From Methylocaldum marinum (GTDB lineage: Bacteria > Pseudomonadota > Gammaproteobacteria > Methylococcales > Methylococcaceae): 64,000 bases of DNA. The first letter of the stretch is position 1. Each line of letters begins with the position of its first letter. The notes beneath the pieces were generated by a model that ran no database searches, was not told where the DNA came from, and worked only from the letters and a program-made list of their open reading frames with translations. This document shows, one piece after another, positions 8,061-16,950 of the stretch. The DNA lies in NCBI RefSeq assembly GCF_003584645.1, contig NZ_AP017928.1:2208395-2272394 (forward strand), given 5' to 3'. The position numbers and the translations under genes were made by a program.

Positions 8061-9665
8061 TCACATCGCCCGTCTCAGATGCAATGGTCTCGCATACGAG
8101 AACGAATCCATCACCCGGCCCGGGTTCAACCGGTTGCGCGGGTCCCAGATCGCCTTGAATTCGCAGAATGCTTGAACCAACGCGTCGCCGTACAATTTGG
8201 GCAAAAGGTCCGCTTGTGCCGGTTCGTCGGCCTGTTCGGTGGACAGTGAACCGTTGTAACGTACGACAAGATCCGTCTTTTCGTCGACGAACGCCCTCCA
8301 ACGCCGGATGCGTTCGCGCGCGATGCAGTCGATCCGATAGTGGATACAGCCCTCGCCGAAATGGCCGTACAAAGAACAGCCATAGCCGTATTTATCGAGC
8401 AACGCCCGGTATTCCCTCAAATACGGACCGACATCCTGAGGATGCACGGCCGCATCCTCCCGGATCGGCCGGGCCATCCGCAATCCCGCCCCATGGGTGG
8501 TCGCCGCGAGTCCGGCCTCCCGGAACTTTCGAATCAGGGCTTCGTCGCTGGGATCGTCCAGCAGCTTCATGGACGGAACCCCTGGTTTGCAGCGCAGTTC
8601 GTCCATGAGTTGGCGCGCTCTGCCGGCGGTTTCTTCCCGCGTTTCGCCTCCGAACTCCAGGATCAGCCAACCGCGCCCCGCCGGCGCCAGTTGCAATTCC
8701 TCCGAGCGCATTTGTTCGGCCTTCATGGACCTGACGAGCGAGTCGTCGATGCCTTCGAGGCCGATGGGTTTGAACGCCGTGACTTCGGCAATGTGGTCGG
8801 CAGCCCGGAAAATGTCCGGATAACCCAGTACCAGCAGTGTGCGCACGGGTGGGCTCGGCACTAGGCGTAGTTCCGCGTGCAGAACGATGGCACAGGTCCC
8901 GCCGCTACCGACCAGCGCGCGAGCGACGTTGAAGCCGTTTTCGGGCAGCAGCTGATCGATCGCATAGCCGGAAACCCGCCGGGGAACCTTGGGAATCCGG
9001 GCGCGTATGGTATCGGCGTATTTGTCGCGCAGGGCTTTGAGGGCCGCATAGATTTCCCCGCGCCGGCCGCCGCCGCCGATGATGAGTTCCAAATCCTTTT
9101 CGGAGGTCGGACCGACGGTCATGCGTAAGCCGTCGTATGTGAGGATATCCAGGCTATGCACGTTCTCGGCGGTGCATCCGGCCATGAACGCGTGCCCCCC
9201 GCGTGCGCCGTTGTCGATCATCCCGCCCAGCGTGCCCTGATCGTATCCCGACAGGCCCGAGCCGAAAGTCAAACCGTACGCCTCGGCCCGGCTCCGAAGA
9301 ACATCCGGACTACAGCCCGGCTCCACCAAGGCCCGCTCCCGGTCCGGGTCTATGGAATGAATACCGCGGAGAAATTGGGACATATCGATGATCACGCCGG
9401 ATTCGCAGCAGTGTCCCGTCCAGGCCGGTCCTCCCGGATGCGGCATAATGGGCGCATCGTGCTTGCGGCAGACCGCCACGGCCTCGACCACGTCGCTGAT
9501 ATTCCGCGGAATGACCACACCCATCGGCTCCTGCCGATAAGGGACCGGATCCGCGGCACAAAGCTCCCGGCTGTGCCGATCGATCCGCACTTCGCCGCGG
9601 ATCCGTCTACGAATGGCTACGGCCAGGGCCTCCGCCGGCATAGCGTTTAGAATGGAATGCACCAT
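8061..9665 (-). CDS. FAD-linked D-2-hydroxyacid dehydrogenase, flavin domain only
   Basis: A 534-residue VAO/GlcD-type flavoprotein. The FAD-binding domain shows PHPGGPAWTG near residue 75 and a DNGARGGHAF segment near 150; the C-terminal substrate domain carries GHFGEGCIHYRID, the metal-binding motif of FAD-FMN dehydrogenases such as YdiJ and D-lactate or D-2-hydroxyglutarate dehydrogenases. The chosen ATG at 9665 has GGAGG five bases upstream, so a longer reading frame to 9968 is not used. Most relatives with this motif continue into an Fe-S domain; here the protein stops right after the flavin part (LNPGRVMD...), and no Fe-S gene adjoins. It is either a stand-alone type or a truncated derivative. 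Substrate unknown. Confidence 0.75.
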   Translation of the reverse strand: MVHSILNAMPAEALAVAIRRRIRGEVRIDRHSRELCAADPVPYRQEPMGVVIPRNISDVVEAVAVCRKHDAPIMPHPGGPAWTGHCCESGVIIDMSQFLRGIHSIDPDRERALVEPGCSPDVLRSRAEAYGLTFGSGLSGYDQGTLGGMIDNGARGGHAFMAGCTAENVHSLDILTYDGLRMTVGPTSEKDLELIIGGGGRRGEIYAALKALRDKYADTIRARIPKVPRRVSGYAIDQLLPENGFNVARALVGSGGTCAIVLHAELRLVPSPPVRTLLVLGYPDIFRAADHIAEVTAFKPIGLEGIDDSLVRSMKAEQMRSEELQLAPAGRGWLILEFGGETREETAGRARQLMDELRCKPGVPSMKLLDDPSDEALIRKFREAGLAATTHGAGLRMARPIREDAAVHPQDVGPYLREYRALLDKYGYGCSLYGHFGEGCIHYRIDCIARERIRRWRAFVDEKTDLVVRYNGSLSTEQADEPAQADLLPKLYGDALVQAFCEFKAIWDPRNRLNPGRVMDSFSYARPLHLRRAM

Positions 9666-9918
9666 CGGACCTCCATGTCTGATAGACGTGCAGTGATCTG
9701 TTGACAGAAATCCTCGCAGCGGCTTTCCTTGCCGCTCCCGGTCACAAAAACCCGAACGTGGGCTCGGTTGACCGGTATTTACCCGGTGGTACCGGGACTC
9801 CTTCGTCATCGCCGCGACGGCGAGCGCCGCGACTCGTGGCCCGAAACCGCGCCATTCCCTTTGGTCATCCGGACTGCAGGCCACCGTCGCGAACTCCATC
9901 CCTGGAGTTCTCCCTTCA

Positions 9919-10018
9919 GGAAGCTCTGAATAAGCCCTCTCCCGCTGGGTGAGGGCCTGTTGGATCAATCAGTTGCACAGGTCGCGTCTCCCAATTGGAG
10001 ACTTAATCAGAGCTTCCT
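9919..10018. mobile_element. 100-bp MITE-like element with 12-bp terminal inverted repeats
   Basis: The ends AGGAAGCTCTGA (9919-9930) and TCAGAGCTTCCT (10007-10018) are exact inverted repeats. The interior contains CCCTCTCCC and a CTCCCAATTGGAG palindrome. A diverged copy that has lost the right terminal repeat lies at 60925-61020. The rest of 9666-10311, between the divergent genes, shows no gene. Confidence 0.65.
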
Positions 10019-10311
10019 TTAGGGCCTCCCCACGACGGTTCTAAAGCGAACCGAAGCAAGGCCGGCGCAAAGCGCACCCCGCAGCCGCGGATTCCCGGGC
10101 AAGGCGTTCGACGCGATTTCCTTTCGGCCGGCTCGATTCTAAACCTTTCGCGCGCGAAGACACCATTCGGCAGACTACCGGGAACAATCCGTCGCTGCCC
10201 GAGTCACTTCCGTAAGGCATAGAGGAACGCCCTCCCTTTCGGCAATGCAAATTGTCAAACTGCCGGCGAGGAGGACGGTGGGCAACGCGTTGGGAACGGC
10301 AAGGAGGCGCG

Positions 10312-10839
10312 ATGTTTTTCGATAGTTGGATGAGCCTGGTGAGAACCGGTGTCGTCGGTTTATGCGCCTACGTTCTGCTGGTACTGCTATTACGGATTTC
10401 CGGCAAACGCACTCTGACCAAGCTCAACGCGTTCGACCTGGTGGTAACGGTCGCGCTGGGTTCGACCCTGGCGACCGTGTTGTTGTCCAAGAACGTAACT
10501 CTGGCCGACGGGGTACTCGCATTTGCCCTGCTCATCTTTCTCCAGTGGGCCGTGACCTGGCTGTCGGCCCGCTCGCGCAAAGTAAGCCGGCTGGTCAAAG
10601 CGGAACCGCAGCTGGTGTTCCACCGGGGCCGATTCCTGTCCGCTGCGCTTAAGGCGGAACGCATCACCGAGGGAGAAATCCTGCAGGCTCTGCGTACCCA
10701 GGGAATTGCCTCTACCGAGCAGGTGGGCGCCGTGGTCCTGGAAACCGACGGCAGCTTCAGCGTCCTGCAAAATATCGACGCCGGCGGGATATCGACCCTG
10801 ACGGGGGTCAGCGGCAGCGAAGGCGACACCTCGAGCTAG
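10312..10839 (+). CDS. DUF421 (YetF-like) membrane protein
   Basis: A 175-residue protein with three hydrophobic segments (about residues 7-27, 38-55 and 60-80) followed by a soluble C-terminal domain, the architecture of the YetF/DUF421 family. The family hallmark RISGKRTL is seen near residue 25, and the soluble part contains the GxxxxxAL and Q-GI-S repeats typical of it. The ATG at 10312 follows AAGGAGG, which excludes the longer upstream start. Family function is not established; some relatives affect spore or envelope proteins in Bacillus. Confidence 0.85.
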   Translation: MFFDSWMSLVRTGVVGLCAYVLLVLLLRISGKRTLTKLNAFDLVVTVALGSTLATVLLSKNVTLADGVLAFALLIFLQWAVTWLSARSRKVSRLVKAEPQLVFHRGRFLSAALKAERITEGEILQALRTQGIASTEQVGAVVLETDGSFSVLQNIDAGGISTLTGVSGSEGDTSS

Positions 10840-10985
10840 CCCGAATTTCCCGGCGCATCGCCGCCAGGCGGGATTTGAGCCGATGGTATCCGCGTCGTCC
10901 TGCCGAGCCTTGCCGGGCCGGGCGGCATGGATAAATGCACGCGGCGTTGCTCGATAACCATAAAGGCCAACGGAAAGCAGGCAAA

Positions 10986-11999
10986 ATGGACGAAATAATT
11001 CGCCTGGTAGGTCCAAGCCGGGCCGTGGAAATCTTCGGAATCCGGCTGGTCGGCATCAATGCCGAGAACGGCAAAAAGCTCCTGATGACCGTTCTCCTGA
11101 TCGCCATGATCTTCCTGTTGCGGTGGGCGATCCGGCAGGGCTCGAAATTCCTCTTCCGCCGCCGCCCCGACGAGCAGACCGAGTTCTGGGCGCGCCAAAC
11201 GATCCAGCTCATTACCGCCTTTCTGTTGCTGTTGGGACTCGCCTCCATCTGGTTCAACGACCCGGCCCGGCTCGCAACCGCTTTAGGCCTCGTGACGGCA
11301 GGTCTCGCCTTCGCCCTGCAGCGGGTGGTCACCGCGGCAGCGGGCTATTTCGTGATCCTGCGGGGCAAGACGTTCCACGTGGGCGACCGCATCGTCATGG
11401 GCGGCGTGCGCGGCGATGTGGTAGCCTTGGGCTTCATGCAGACGACGATCATGGAAATGGGCCAGCCGCCCTCGGTGCAAGCCGCCGATCCGGCCATGTG
11501 GGTACGAAGCCGGGAATATACCGGCCGTCTGGTTACGGTCAGCAACGCCAGGATTTTCGACGAGCCGGTCTACAACTACACCCGCGACTTCCCCTATATT
11601 TGGGAAGAACTGAGCCTCCCCATTCCCTACCGGGCCGACCGCGAACGCGCCGAGCGAATCGTCATGGAGGCTGCCCTGCGCCATACGATCACGACCAATA
11701 TGCTGGGGCAGGAGGCCTTGGAAGAGATGCAGCGGCGCTATTTCCTGAAACCGACCGAGATCGGGCCAAGGGTCTATTACCGCCTGACCGACAACTGGCT
11801 GGAACTCACCGTGCGCTTCATCGTTCGCGACCGCGGCATTCGCGAAGCCAAGAACGCCCTGAGCCGGGACATCCTCCAGGGCTTCGAACAGGCCGGCATC
11901 GAACTTGCCTCGGCAACCTTCGAGATCGTGGGAGTTCCGCCGCTTCGGATCGAGAAAGAGTCGCGAATTCAGCCTGCCGGCGCGTCCGATCATACGTAA
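10986..11999 (+). CDS. Small-conductance mechanosensitive channel (MscS family)
   Basis: A 337-residue membrane protein with three predicted helices in the first 125 residues (starting MTVLLIAMIFLL, TIQLITAFLLLLGL and the pore-lining glycine/alanine-rich ALGLVTAGLAFALQ), then the MscS beta domain (FHVGDRIVMGGVRGDV) and a C-terminal alpha/beta domain. The family role is to release osmolytes during hypo-osmotic shock. ATG at 10986 is preferred; an in-frame ATG at 10935 has no ribosome site. It is followed by an 8-bp hairpin at 12036. The window also has a much larger MscS protein at 40976-43489. Confidence 0.85.
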   Translation: MDEIIRLVGPSRAVEIFGIRLVGINAENGKKLLMTVLLIAMIFLLRWAIRQGSKFLFRRRPDEQTEFWARQTIQLITAFLLLLGLASIWFNDPARLATALGLVTAGLAFALQRVVTAAAGYFVILRGKTFHVGDRIVMGGVRGDVVALGFMQTTIMEMGQPPSVQAADPAMWVRSREYTGRLVTVSNARIFDEPVYNYTRDFPYIWEELSLPIPYRADRERAERIVMEAALRHTITTNMLGQEALEEMQRRYFLKPTEIGPRVYYRLTDNWLELTVRFIVRDRGIREAKNALSRDILQGFEQAGIELASATFEIVGVPPLRIEKESRIQPAGASDHT

Positions 12000-12035
12000 T
12001 CTCCGCTAACGACAGACGCGTCGTTTTCGTCTAAT

Positions 12036-12056
12036 TTGAGGCGTAGCCCGCCTCAA
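12036..12056 (+). terminator. Hairpin after MscS gene
   Basis: Perfect 8-bp stem TTGAGGCG / CGCCTCAA with a 5-base loop, 36 bases after the MscS stop and 30 bases before the cytochrome start. No strong T-tract follows, so it may be a weak terminator or a leader hairpin. Confidence 0.4.
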
Positions 12057-12085
12057 TCGTTTATCGGCCGCTTTGGATGGGAAGC

Positions 12086-12601
12086 ATGAAGCGCCTTGCA
12101 TTGTTGAGCTCGGCCGCGGCAGCGGCATCGTCGGCGGTACTTCCCGCATTCGGCCAGGAGTGGGGCGCGAGACCGCTGCATCGCCCCGGAGCCGCGCAAT
12201 TGCTGGAAGTGCCCGTCTCCGGCAATCCGATCGTCCCGCGGCGCGAACCGCCAATCGAGAATCCATACGCAAACGATGCAGGCGCCGTCGTGCAGGGCAG
12301 AAAGCTGTTCGACAGCCTGAATTGCAGCGGTTGCCATGCTCCCTTGGGCGGAGGCGGCATGGGTCCGCCTTTGAGCGATCGCGACTGGATCTATGGTGGA
12401 GAACCCGCTGAGATCTATCTCAGCATCGCGCAAGGCCGTCCCAACGGCATGCCGGCCTGGAGCCGGGCCTTGCCGCCGCAGTCCATTTGGCAACTGGTGA
12501 CCTATATCCGAACGCTCGGCGGAGCGCCCGCAGCGGACGCCGGCTCGACGGAAAAGCCGGCCCATCCCGGTTCGGGTCGTGGACGCGGCTCCCAACGATG
12601 A
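12086..12601 (+). CDS. c-type cytochrome of the XoxF cluster
   Basis: About 171 residues with an N-terminal Ala-rich signal peptide ending near AFGQ, then a single haem-binding CSGCH motif around residue 80 and a Met-containing segment (NGMPAWSRAL) that can supply the sixth ligand. It is expected to be periplasmic and to carry electrons from the methanol dehydrogenase encoded downstream, possibly as a XoxG-type acceptor, though it is shorter than typical XoxG. Two in-frame ATGs exist (12077 and 12086); the second gives the cleaner signal peptide. Its stop overlaps the next cytochrome gene (ATGA at 12598-12601). Confidence 0.8.
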   Translation: MKRLALLSSAAAAASSAVLPAFGQEWGARPLHRPGAAQLLEVPVSGNPIVPRREPPIENPYANDAGAVVQGRKLFDSLNCSGCHAPLGGGGMGPPLSDRDWIYGGEPAEIYLSIAQGRPNGMPAWSRALPPQSIWQLVTYIRTLGGAPAADAGSTEKPAHPGSGRGRGSQR

Positions 12602-12954
12602 AGGCGACGGTACTCAAGCACCTCCTCGCGCTCGCGATCTGCCTGGCCGGCGATGCCGGCGCAGCGCCTTCCGTGGCGCAGCTCGAACGTGAGGGTTACC
12701 AGGTGTTTATCGAGCGTTGCGGCGTCTGTCATGCCGTCCGCGGAACCGATGCCTATGGCATTTTGGGTCCCGACCTGACCCATCTGATGAGCCGGCGCTA
12801 CATCGGCGCGGGGTTGCTCCCGAATACGGTGGGCAATCTCGGGGGCTGGATCGCGGACGCGCAGACCCACAAGCCGGGCTGCTTCATGCCGACCATGGAC
12901 CTCACCGGTCCGGAATTGCAGGCGGTGCTTGCCTACCTTCAAACCCTGCGCTGA
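12598..12954 (+). CDS. Small c-type cytochrome resembling the CoxB cytochrome domain
   Basis: A 118-residue exported monohaem cytochrome with signal peptide (cleavage near GAA) and CGVCH at about residue 40. The rest (GPDLTHLMSRRYIG...LPNTVGNLGGWI...KPGCFMPTM) matches, from memory, the cytochrome c domain fused to subunit II of caa3 oxidases, including the Met ligand in FMPTM. This suggests a soluble shuttle derived from an oxidase domain. It is translationally coupled to the preceding cytochrome gene and lies 151 bases before xoxF. Confidence 0.8.
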   Translation: MKATVLKHLLALAICLAGDAGAAPSVAQLEREGYQVFIERCGVCHAVRGTDAYGILGPDLTHLMSRRYIGAGLLPNTVGNLGGWIADAQTHKPGCFMPTMDLTGPELQAVLAYLQTLR

Positions 12955-12984
12955 AGCGGTGGAAGTACGACCGAATACCCATTC

Positions 12985-13050
12985 GTCGGCAAAGGATTGC
13001 CGACCTACGTTTGATGATGCACCGAGGTAGGTCGGGAATCCTTCCCCGAC
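12985..13050. repeat. Dispersed palindrome, family A (copies 2 and 3, head to head)
   Basis: GTCGGCAAAGGATTGCCGAC at 12985-13004 and a related unit in opposite orientation (GTAGGTCGGGAATCCTTCCC... at 13027-13050) lie between the cytochrome gene and xoxF; a third partial unit (CCGGCAAAGGATGGTTGACC) runs up to the xoxF ribosome site. Such paired units could form a large cruciform or hairpin in the xoxF leader. Confidence 0.65.
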
Positions 13051-13105
13051 ACAGCGCCGGTTTTCCGGCAAAGGATGGTTGACCTACAGCTGGAGGAGAG
13101 ACCGG

Positions 13106-14896
13106 ATGATCCGATCGATGCTGTGTTTGCTGATTTCTGCCGCCTGTTCGGGATGGCTGGCGAATGTCCCGGCTTCGGACGAGGTCGTCCGCCTTTCTCA
13201 AGACGACGGCCAATGGGTGATGGCCGCCAAGAATTACGCCAACACCCGCTTCAGCGGCCTGGATCAGATCAACGCCGGCAACGTCAAACAGCTCCGCGTC
13301 GCCTGGGTGTTTTCGACCGGGGTGCTCAACGGCCACGAGGCGGCGCCGTTGGTCGTGAAGGATACGATGTACCTCGTCACCCCCTGGCCCAATCTTCTCT
13401 ACGCCTTGGACTTGAATCAGGCCGGCGCGATCAAATGGGTGTACAAGCCGAACCCCAGCCGCGCCGCGCGGGGCGTGGCCTGCTGCGACGTCGTGAACCG
13501 CGGGGCGGCCTACGCCGAGGGAAAAATCTTCTTCAACACGCTGGACAATCATACCGTGGCGGTCGATGCGGCCACGGGCAAGGAAGCGTGGAAAACCAAG
13601 CTGGGCGAAATCGCCATGGGCGAAACCATGACCATGGCCCCCATCGTGGTGAAGAACAAGGTTTTGGTCGGCAACAGCGGCGGCGAGATGGGCGTGCGCG
13701 GCTGGATCACCGCGCTCGATACCCGTAACGGCCGGATCCTCTGGCGGGCGTACAGCACGGGGCCGGATAAGGACGTGTTGATCGGACCGGATTTCAAGCC
13801 GCCTTACGTAACCGGCGAGAACCTGGGGGCGACCACCTGGCCCTCCGAGACGGCCTGGCAAATCGGCGGCGGAACGGTCTGGGGCTGGATTTCCTACGAC
13901 CCGGAAGCCGATCTGATCTATTACGGCACCTCCAACGCCGGCCCTTGGAACGCCGTGCAGCGCCCCGGCGACAACAAATGGACATCTTCTGTGTTCGCCC
14001 GCGATCCCGACACCGGCATGGCGCGCTGGGCCTACCAGTGGAATCCGCACGATCTTTATGACTACGACGGCATCAACGAGAACGTGCTGCTCGACCTGAA
14101 TATCGGCGGCCAGGACCGCAAGGTTCTGGTCCATGCCGACCGCAACGGCTACCTGTATGTGATGGACCGTCTGACCGGCGAAATCATTTCCGCCGAGCCG
14201 TTCGTCCATACCAACACGGTCAAGGGTGTCGACCTGAAGACCGGCATCCCGGATCTGGCGACCGGAAAGGAACCGCAACTCGGCAAGTTCGTGAAAGATA
14301 TCTGCCCCGCCCCGCCGGGCGGCAAGGACTGGCAGCCCATGGCTTATTCGCCGCGCACGGGCTTTCTTTACGTGCCCCACAACAACCTCTGTTTCGACAT
14401 GAAAACCATGGAAGTGGGCTATATCGCCGGCACGCCCTATGTCGGAGCCGAAGTCGCGATGAAACCGGGACCGGGAGGCAACCGCGGGCTCTTTACCGCC
14501 TGGGACCCGGTGCAGAACAAGAAAATGTGGGCGATCGAAGAGCCGTTTCCGGCCTGGAGCGGAGCCCTGGCCACGGCGGGCGACGTGGTGTTCTACGGAA
14601 CCATGGACCGCTGGTTCAAGGCGGTGGACGCCAAGACCGGCCGGGAATTATGGAAGTTCCGGACCGGCTCGGGCGTGATCGGCCAGCCCGTGACTTACCG
14701 GGGCCCCGACGGCAAGCAATATGTGGCGGTGCTGGCCGGCGTCGGCGGCTGGGCCGGGGCGGTGGTCTCGGGACACTTGGACCCCGAGATCCCGTACGGC
14801 GCACTGGGCTTCGTCGGGGCGATGCGGGACTTGCCCAAGGTCACCGGCGAAGGCGGCACCTTGTACGTCTTCGCGCTGCCGGAGGAACAGCCATGA
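13106..14896 (+). CDS. xoxF: Lanthanide-dependent PQQ methanol dehydrogenase XoxF
   Basis: A 596-residue periplasmic quinoprotein that oxidises methanol (and often formaldehyde) with PQQ and a rare-earth ion. It has a signal peptide ending near PAS, the vicinal cysteine pair Cys126-Cys127 that packs against PQQ, repeated beta-propeller tryptophan-docking motifs, and DLYDYDG with the catalytic Asp319 and the extra Asp321 that marks lanthanide-type (Xox) enzymes over the calcium-type MxaF. ATG 13106 follows GGAGGAGAG. The stop overlaps xoxJ (ATGA). No mxa genes are in the window, so whether a calcium enzyme also exists is unknown. Lanthanide dependence is inferred from the Asp. Confidence 0.95.
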   Translation: MIRSMLCLLISAACSGWLANVPASDEVVRLSQDDGQWVMAAKNYANTRFSGLDQINAGNVKQLRVAWVFSTGVLNGHEAAPLVVKDTMYLVTPWPNLLYALDLNQAGAIKWVYKPNPSRAARGVACCDVVNRGAAYAEGKIFFNTLDNHTVAVDAATGKEAWKTKLGEIAMGETMTMAPIVVKNKVLVGNSGGEMGVRGWITALDTRNGRILWRAYSTGPDKDVLIGPDFKPPYVTGENLGATTWPSETAWQIGGGTVWGWISYDPEADLIYYGTSNAGPWNAVQRPGDNKWTSSVFARDPDTGMARWAYQWNPHDLYDYDGINENVLLDLNIGGQDRKVLVHADRNGYLYVMDRLTGEIISAEPFVHTNTVKGVDLKTGIPDLATGKEPQLGKFVKDICPAPPGGKDWQPMAYSPRTGFLYVPHNNLCFDMKTMEVGYIAGTPYVGAEVAMKPGPGGNRGLFTAWDPVQNKKMWAIEEPFPAWSGALATAGDVVFYGTMDRWFKAVDAKTGRELWKFRTGSGVIGQPVTYRGPDGKQYVAVLAGVGGWAGAVVSGHLDPEIPYGALGFVGAMRDLPKVTGEGGTLYVFALPEEQP

Positions 14897-15705
14897 TCGG
14901 AGGTTTGCGCCGGATCGCATTGTGTTTGTCGCTGAGCATCGCCGCGAGCGCCTATGCCGCTGAAGGGACGAAAGTCCTGAGGGTTTGCGCCGATCCCAAC
15001 AACCTGCCCTTCTCCAACCGGCATGGCGAAGGCTTCGAAAATCGCCTGGCGGAGATCATGGCCCGCGAGCTCGGCCGCAAGCTGGAGTACACCTGGTGGG
15101 CCCAGCGCCGTGGCTTCTTTCGGAACACGCTGATCGCCGGGCGCTGCGACCTGGTCATGGGCGTGCCTAGCGGATTCGAAATGACCCTGACGACCCGACC
15201 GTACTACCGCTCCAGCTACGCCCTGGTATACCGCAAGAACGCCGGCTACGCGCCGCGTTCGCTCGACGATCCGCGACTTCGGACGCTCAGGATCGGTCTG
15301 CACTTCATCGGCGACGACTACAGCAACCCGCCCCCGGCCGAAGCCCTGGCCCGGCGCGGCATCATCCGGAACGTGGTCGGCTACAGCATTTACGGCGACT
15401 ACCGGAAACCCAATCCGCCGGCACGCCTGATCGAGGCGGTCGCCCGAGGCGACATCGATGTCGCCATCGCCTGGGGACCCTTGGCCGGTTACTTCGCCAA
15501 GCGCCAGCCGGTCAAGCTGGCCGTCGTCCCGCTGCCGACGCCCGACGAAGCGCGAGCGCAGCCCTTCGAATTTTCCATCGCGATGGGCGTGCGGAAAGGC
15601 GACGAACCGCTGCGGGCCGCGCTCGACGAGGCGCTGGCACGGAAGCGCGGCCAGATCGACAGGTTATTGAAGCAATACGGCGTGCCGCTCGTCGAACCGC
15701 AGTAG
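14893..15705 (+). CDS. xoxJ: XoxJ periplasmic substrate-binding-like protein
   Basis: A 270-residue exported protein of the periplasmic solute-binding fold (SBP_bac_3 type). The signal peptide ends at AYAAEG, and LRVCADPNNLPFSN (about residues 29-42) is the standard opening of XoxJ/MoxJ proteins. XoxJ is needed for XoxF activity and may help activate the enzyme or load its cofactor. The start overlaps the xoxF stop by four bases, so the two are translationally coupled. It ends the cluster; the following 130 bases have no gene. Confidence 0.9.
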   Translation: MIGGLRRIALCLSLSIAASAYAAEGTKVLRVCADPNNLPFSNRHGEGFENRLAEIMARELGRKLEYTWWAQRRGFFRNTLIAGRCDLVMGVPSGFEMTLTTRPYYRSSYALVYRKNAGYAPRSLDDPRLRTLRIGLHFIGDDYSNPPPAEALARRGIIRNVVGYSIYGDYRKPNPPARLIEAVARGDIDVAIAWGPLAGYFAKRQPVKLAVVPLPTPDEARAQPFEFSIAMGVRKGDEPLRAALDEALARKRGQIDRLLKQYGVPLVEPQ

Positions 15706-15836
15706 CCGCCGTGTCGAAGACTGAAATCGATTGGAGTTCTTCTCGTTACGGAACTCGTCGTCGCAGATTTCCATGCGCTGCCTGGCCAACAAGGGACCGG
15801 TGTCCTCGATTCGAGAGGGAACCCCTTCGGCGTCGG

Positions 15837-16463
15837 TCACAATACCTTGTCCTCCTTCATCTTGGCGATCAGCGCTTCAGCCAACTCCCGCGTCACTTTG
15901 GTGACATCCTTCGGGTCGATCGACTCGCTGATTCCCGACCACACCGCTTGTTCGCGCTTGATGTCCCAGAGCGTCGACTCGATGGTCATAACATCATACG
16001 CGTGGATTTCCGGCGCGGCCGCCCAGGTCGCCCCGTACCAGCCGTAAAATCCCGGACCGGGTCCGACGTAGCCGGGGCTGACGTCCACCTTGCGTTGCAC
16101 CCGGAGAACCCGGGTGACCAACACCGAATCGGCGCCGGTTTTTGCAACCGCCTGCTTGATTCTCTCTTTCGGCAGCGGGCCTTCTTCCGGCAACAGCGAA
16201 TAACTCGCCGAGGCTTCGGTTCCGGATACGCGCAGCGCCTGTACGAAACCGTCCTCGAACAGGCGTCGGTTCGCATCGCTGCGGCTGACCCCGATGACCA
16301 GGACCTTGCGAAACGGTGCACCGCTAAACCGCGGGTCCTTCCAGGAATCCTTGAGGTGTGTCGTCGCGCAGGCGGCCACCAGCGCCGCTACAAGCCACAG
16401 CAGACTCAAACCTAGCCTTGGATTCAGACGATTTCTTGCCGGTCTCGTTCCTATTTCGACCAT
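15837..16463 (-). CDS. Predicted lipoprotein, function unknown
   Basis: A 208-residue protein with an N-terminal hydrophobic segment and a lipobox-like LVAAC, after which the mature chain starts CATTHLKDSWKDP. This opening and the RKVLVIGVS strand resemble small outer-membrane lipoproteins of the DUF4136 type. A Gly/Tyr/Trp/Pro-rich stretch (about residues 130-150) is probably a surface loop. It lies on the opposite strand from xoxJ and is separated from it by 131 bases. No operon partner is evident. Confidence 0.65.
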   Translation of the reverse strand: MVEIGTRPARNRLNPRLGLSLLWLVAALVAACATTHLKDSWKDPRFSGAPFRKVLVIGVSRSDANRRLFEDGFVQALRVSGTEASASYSLLPEEGPLPKERIKQAVAKTGADSVLVTRVLRVQRKVDVSPGYVGPGPGFYGWYGATWAAAPEIHAYDVMTIESTLWDIKREQAVWSGISESIDPKDVTKVTRELAEALIAKMKEDKVL

Positions 16464-16596
16464 CCCTGTACTCCTTAATTCCTTGAAATCCTTGAAGCCG
16501 AATCGCGGCCGGCACCGAAACGGGCCGCATTCGGCTCGGTGAGATTCAAAACCCGGTTCAGCATCATTTCAAGTCATCTGCGCGGACCGCCGGCAT

Positions 16597-16950
16597 TCAT
16601 GGCCGGCCGAATTCGACTTCATGGATCTTGGCCTCCCCGTTCTCCAGTGCGACAACTACGGTAACGGCCTCGCTATACACGCTGCCCCCGATGCTCACGT
16701 AGGCCCAACCAAGATCGGAAGCTTGTTTTCCGGGCCAGCTCGTCATGGTCTGGTCTACGCTTATCGAGCTTATATCGCCCCAGTCACTCGGGACTATCGC
16801 TTCGAATCCAGCCTGAAGCTGAGACACCGACTTCTTCTGCCGGAATCCTTGCGATGTCATTTCATAAGCTCTCGGGTATTCGCGCGCTGCCAGCGCTTCA
16901 GCGAACTCTAGGGCAATTTGTCGGTAGTCGGACACGTTTCCGGACGGCAT
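16597..16950 (-). CDS. Small NTF2-like-fold protein, function unknown
   Basis: A 117-residue protein; the ATG at 16950 has AAGGAG eight bases upstream, supporting a real gene. The pattern of an N-terminal helix (ALEFAEALAAREYPRAYEMTS) followed by alternating strands resembles NTF2-like or DUF4019-type domains, which often act as small-ligand or accessory proteins. No signal peptide is seen. It is 133 bases downstream of no known partner; the lipoprotein gene follows on the same strand. Confidence 0.55.
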   Translation of the reverse strand: MPSGNVSDYRQIALEFAEALAAREYPRAYEMTSQGFRQKKSVSQLQAGFEAIVPSDWGDISSISVDQTMTSWPGKQASDLGWAYVSIGGSVYSEAVTVVVALENGEAKIHEVEFGRP

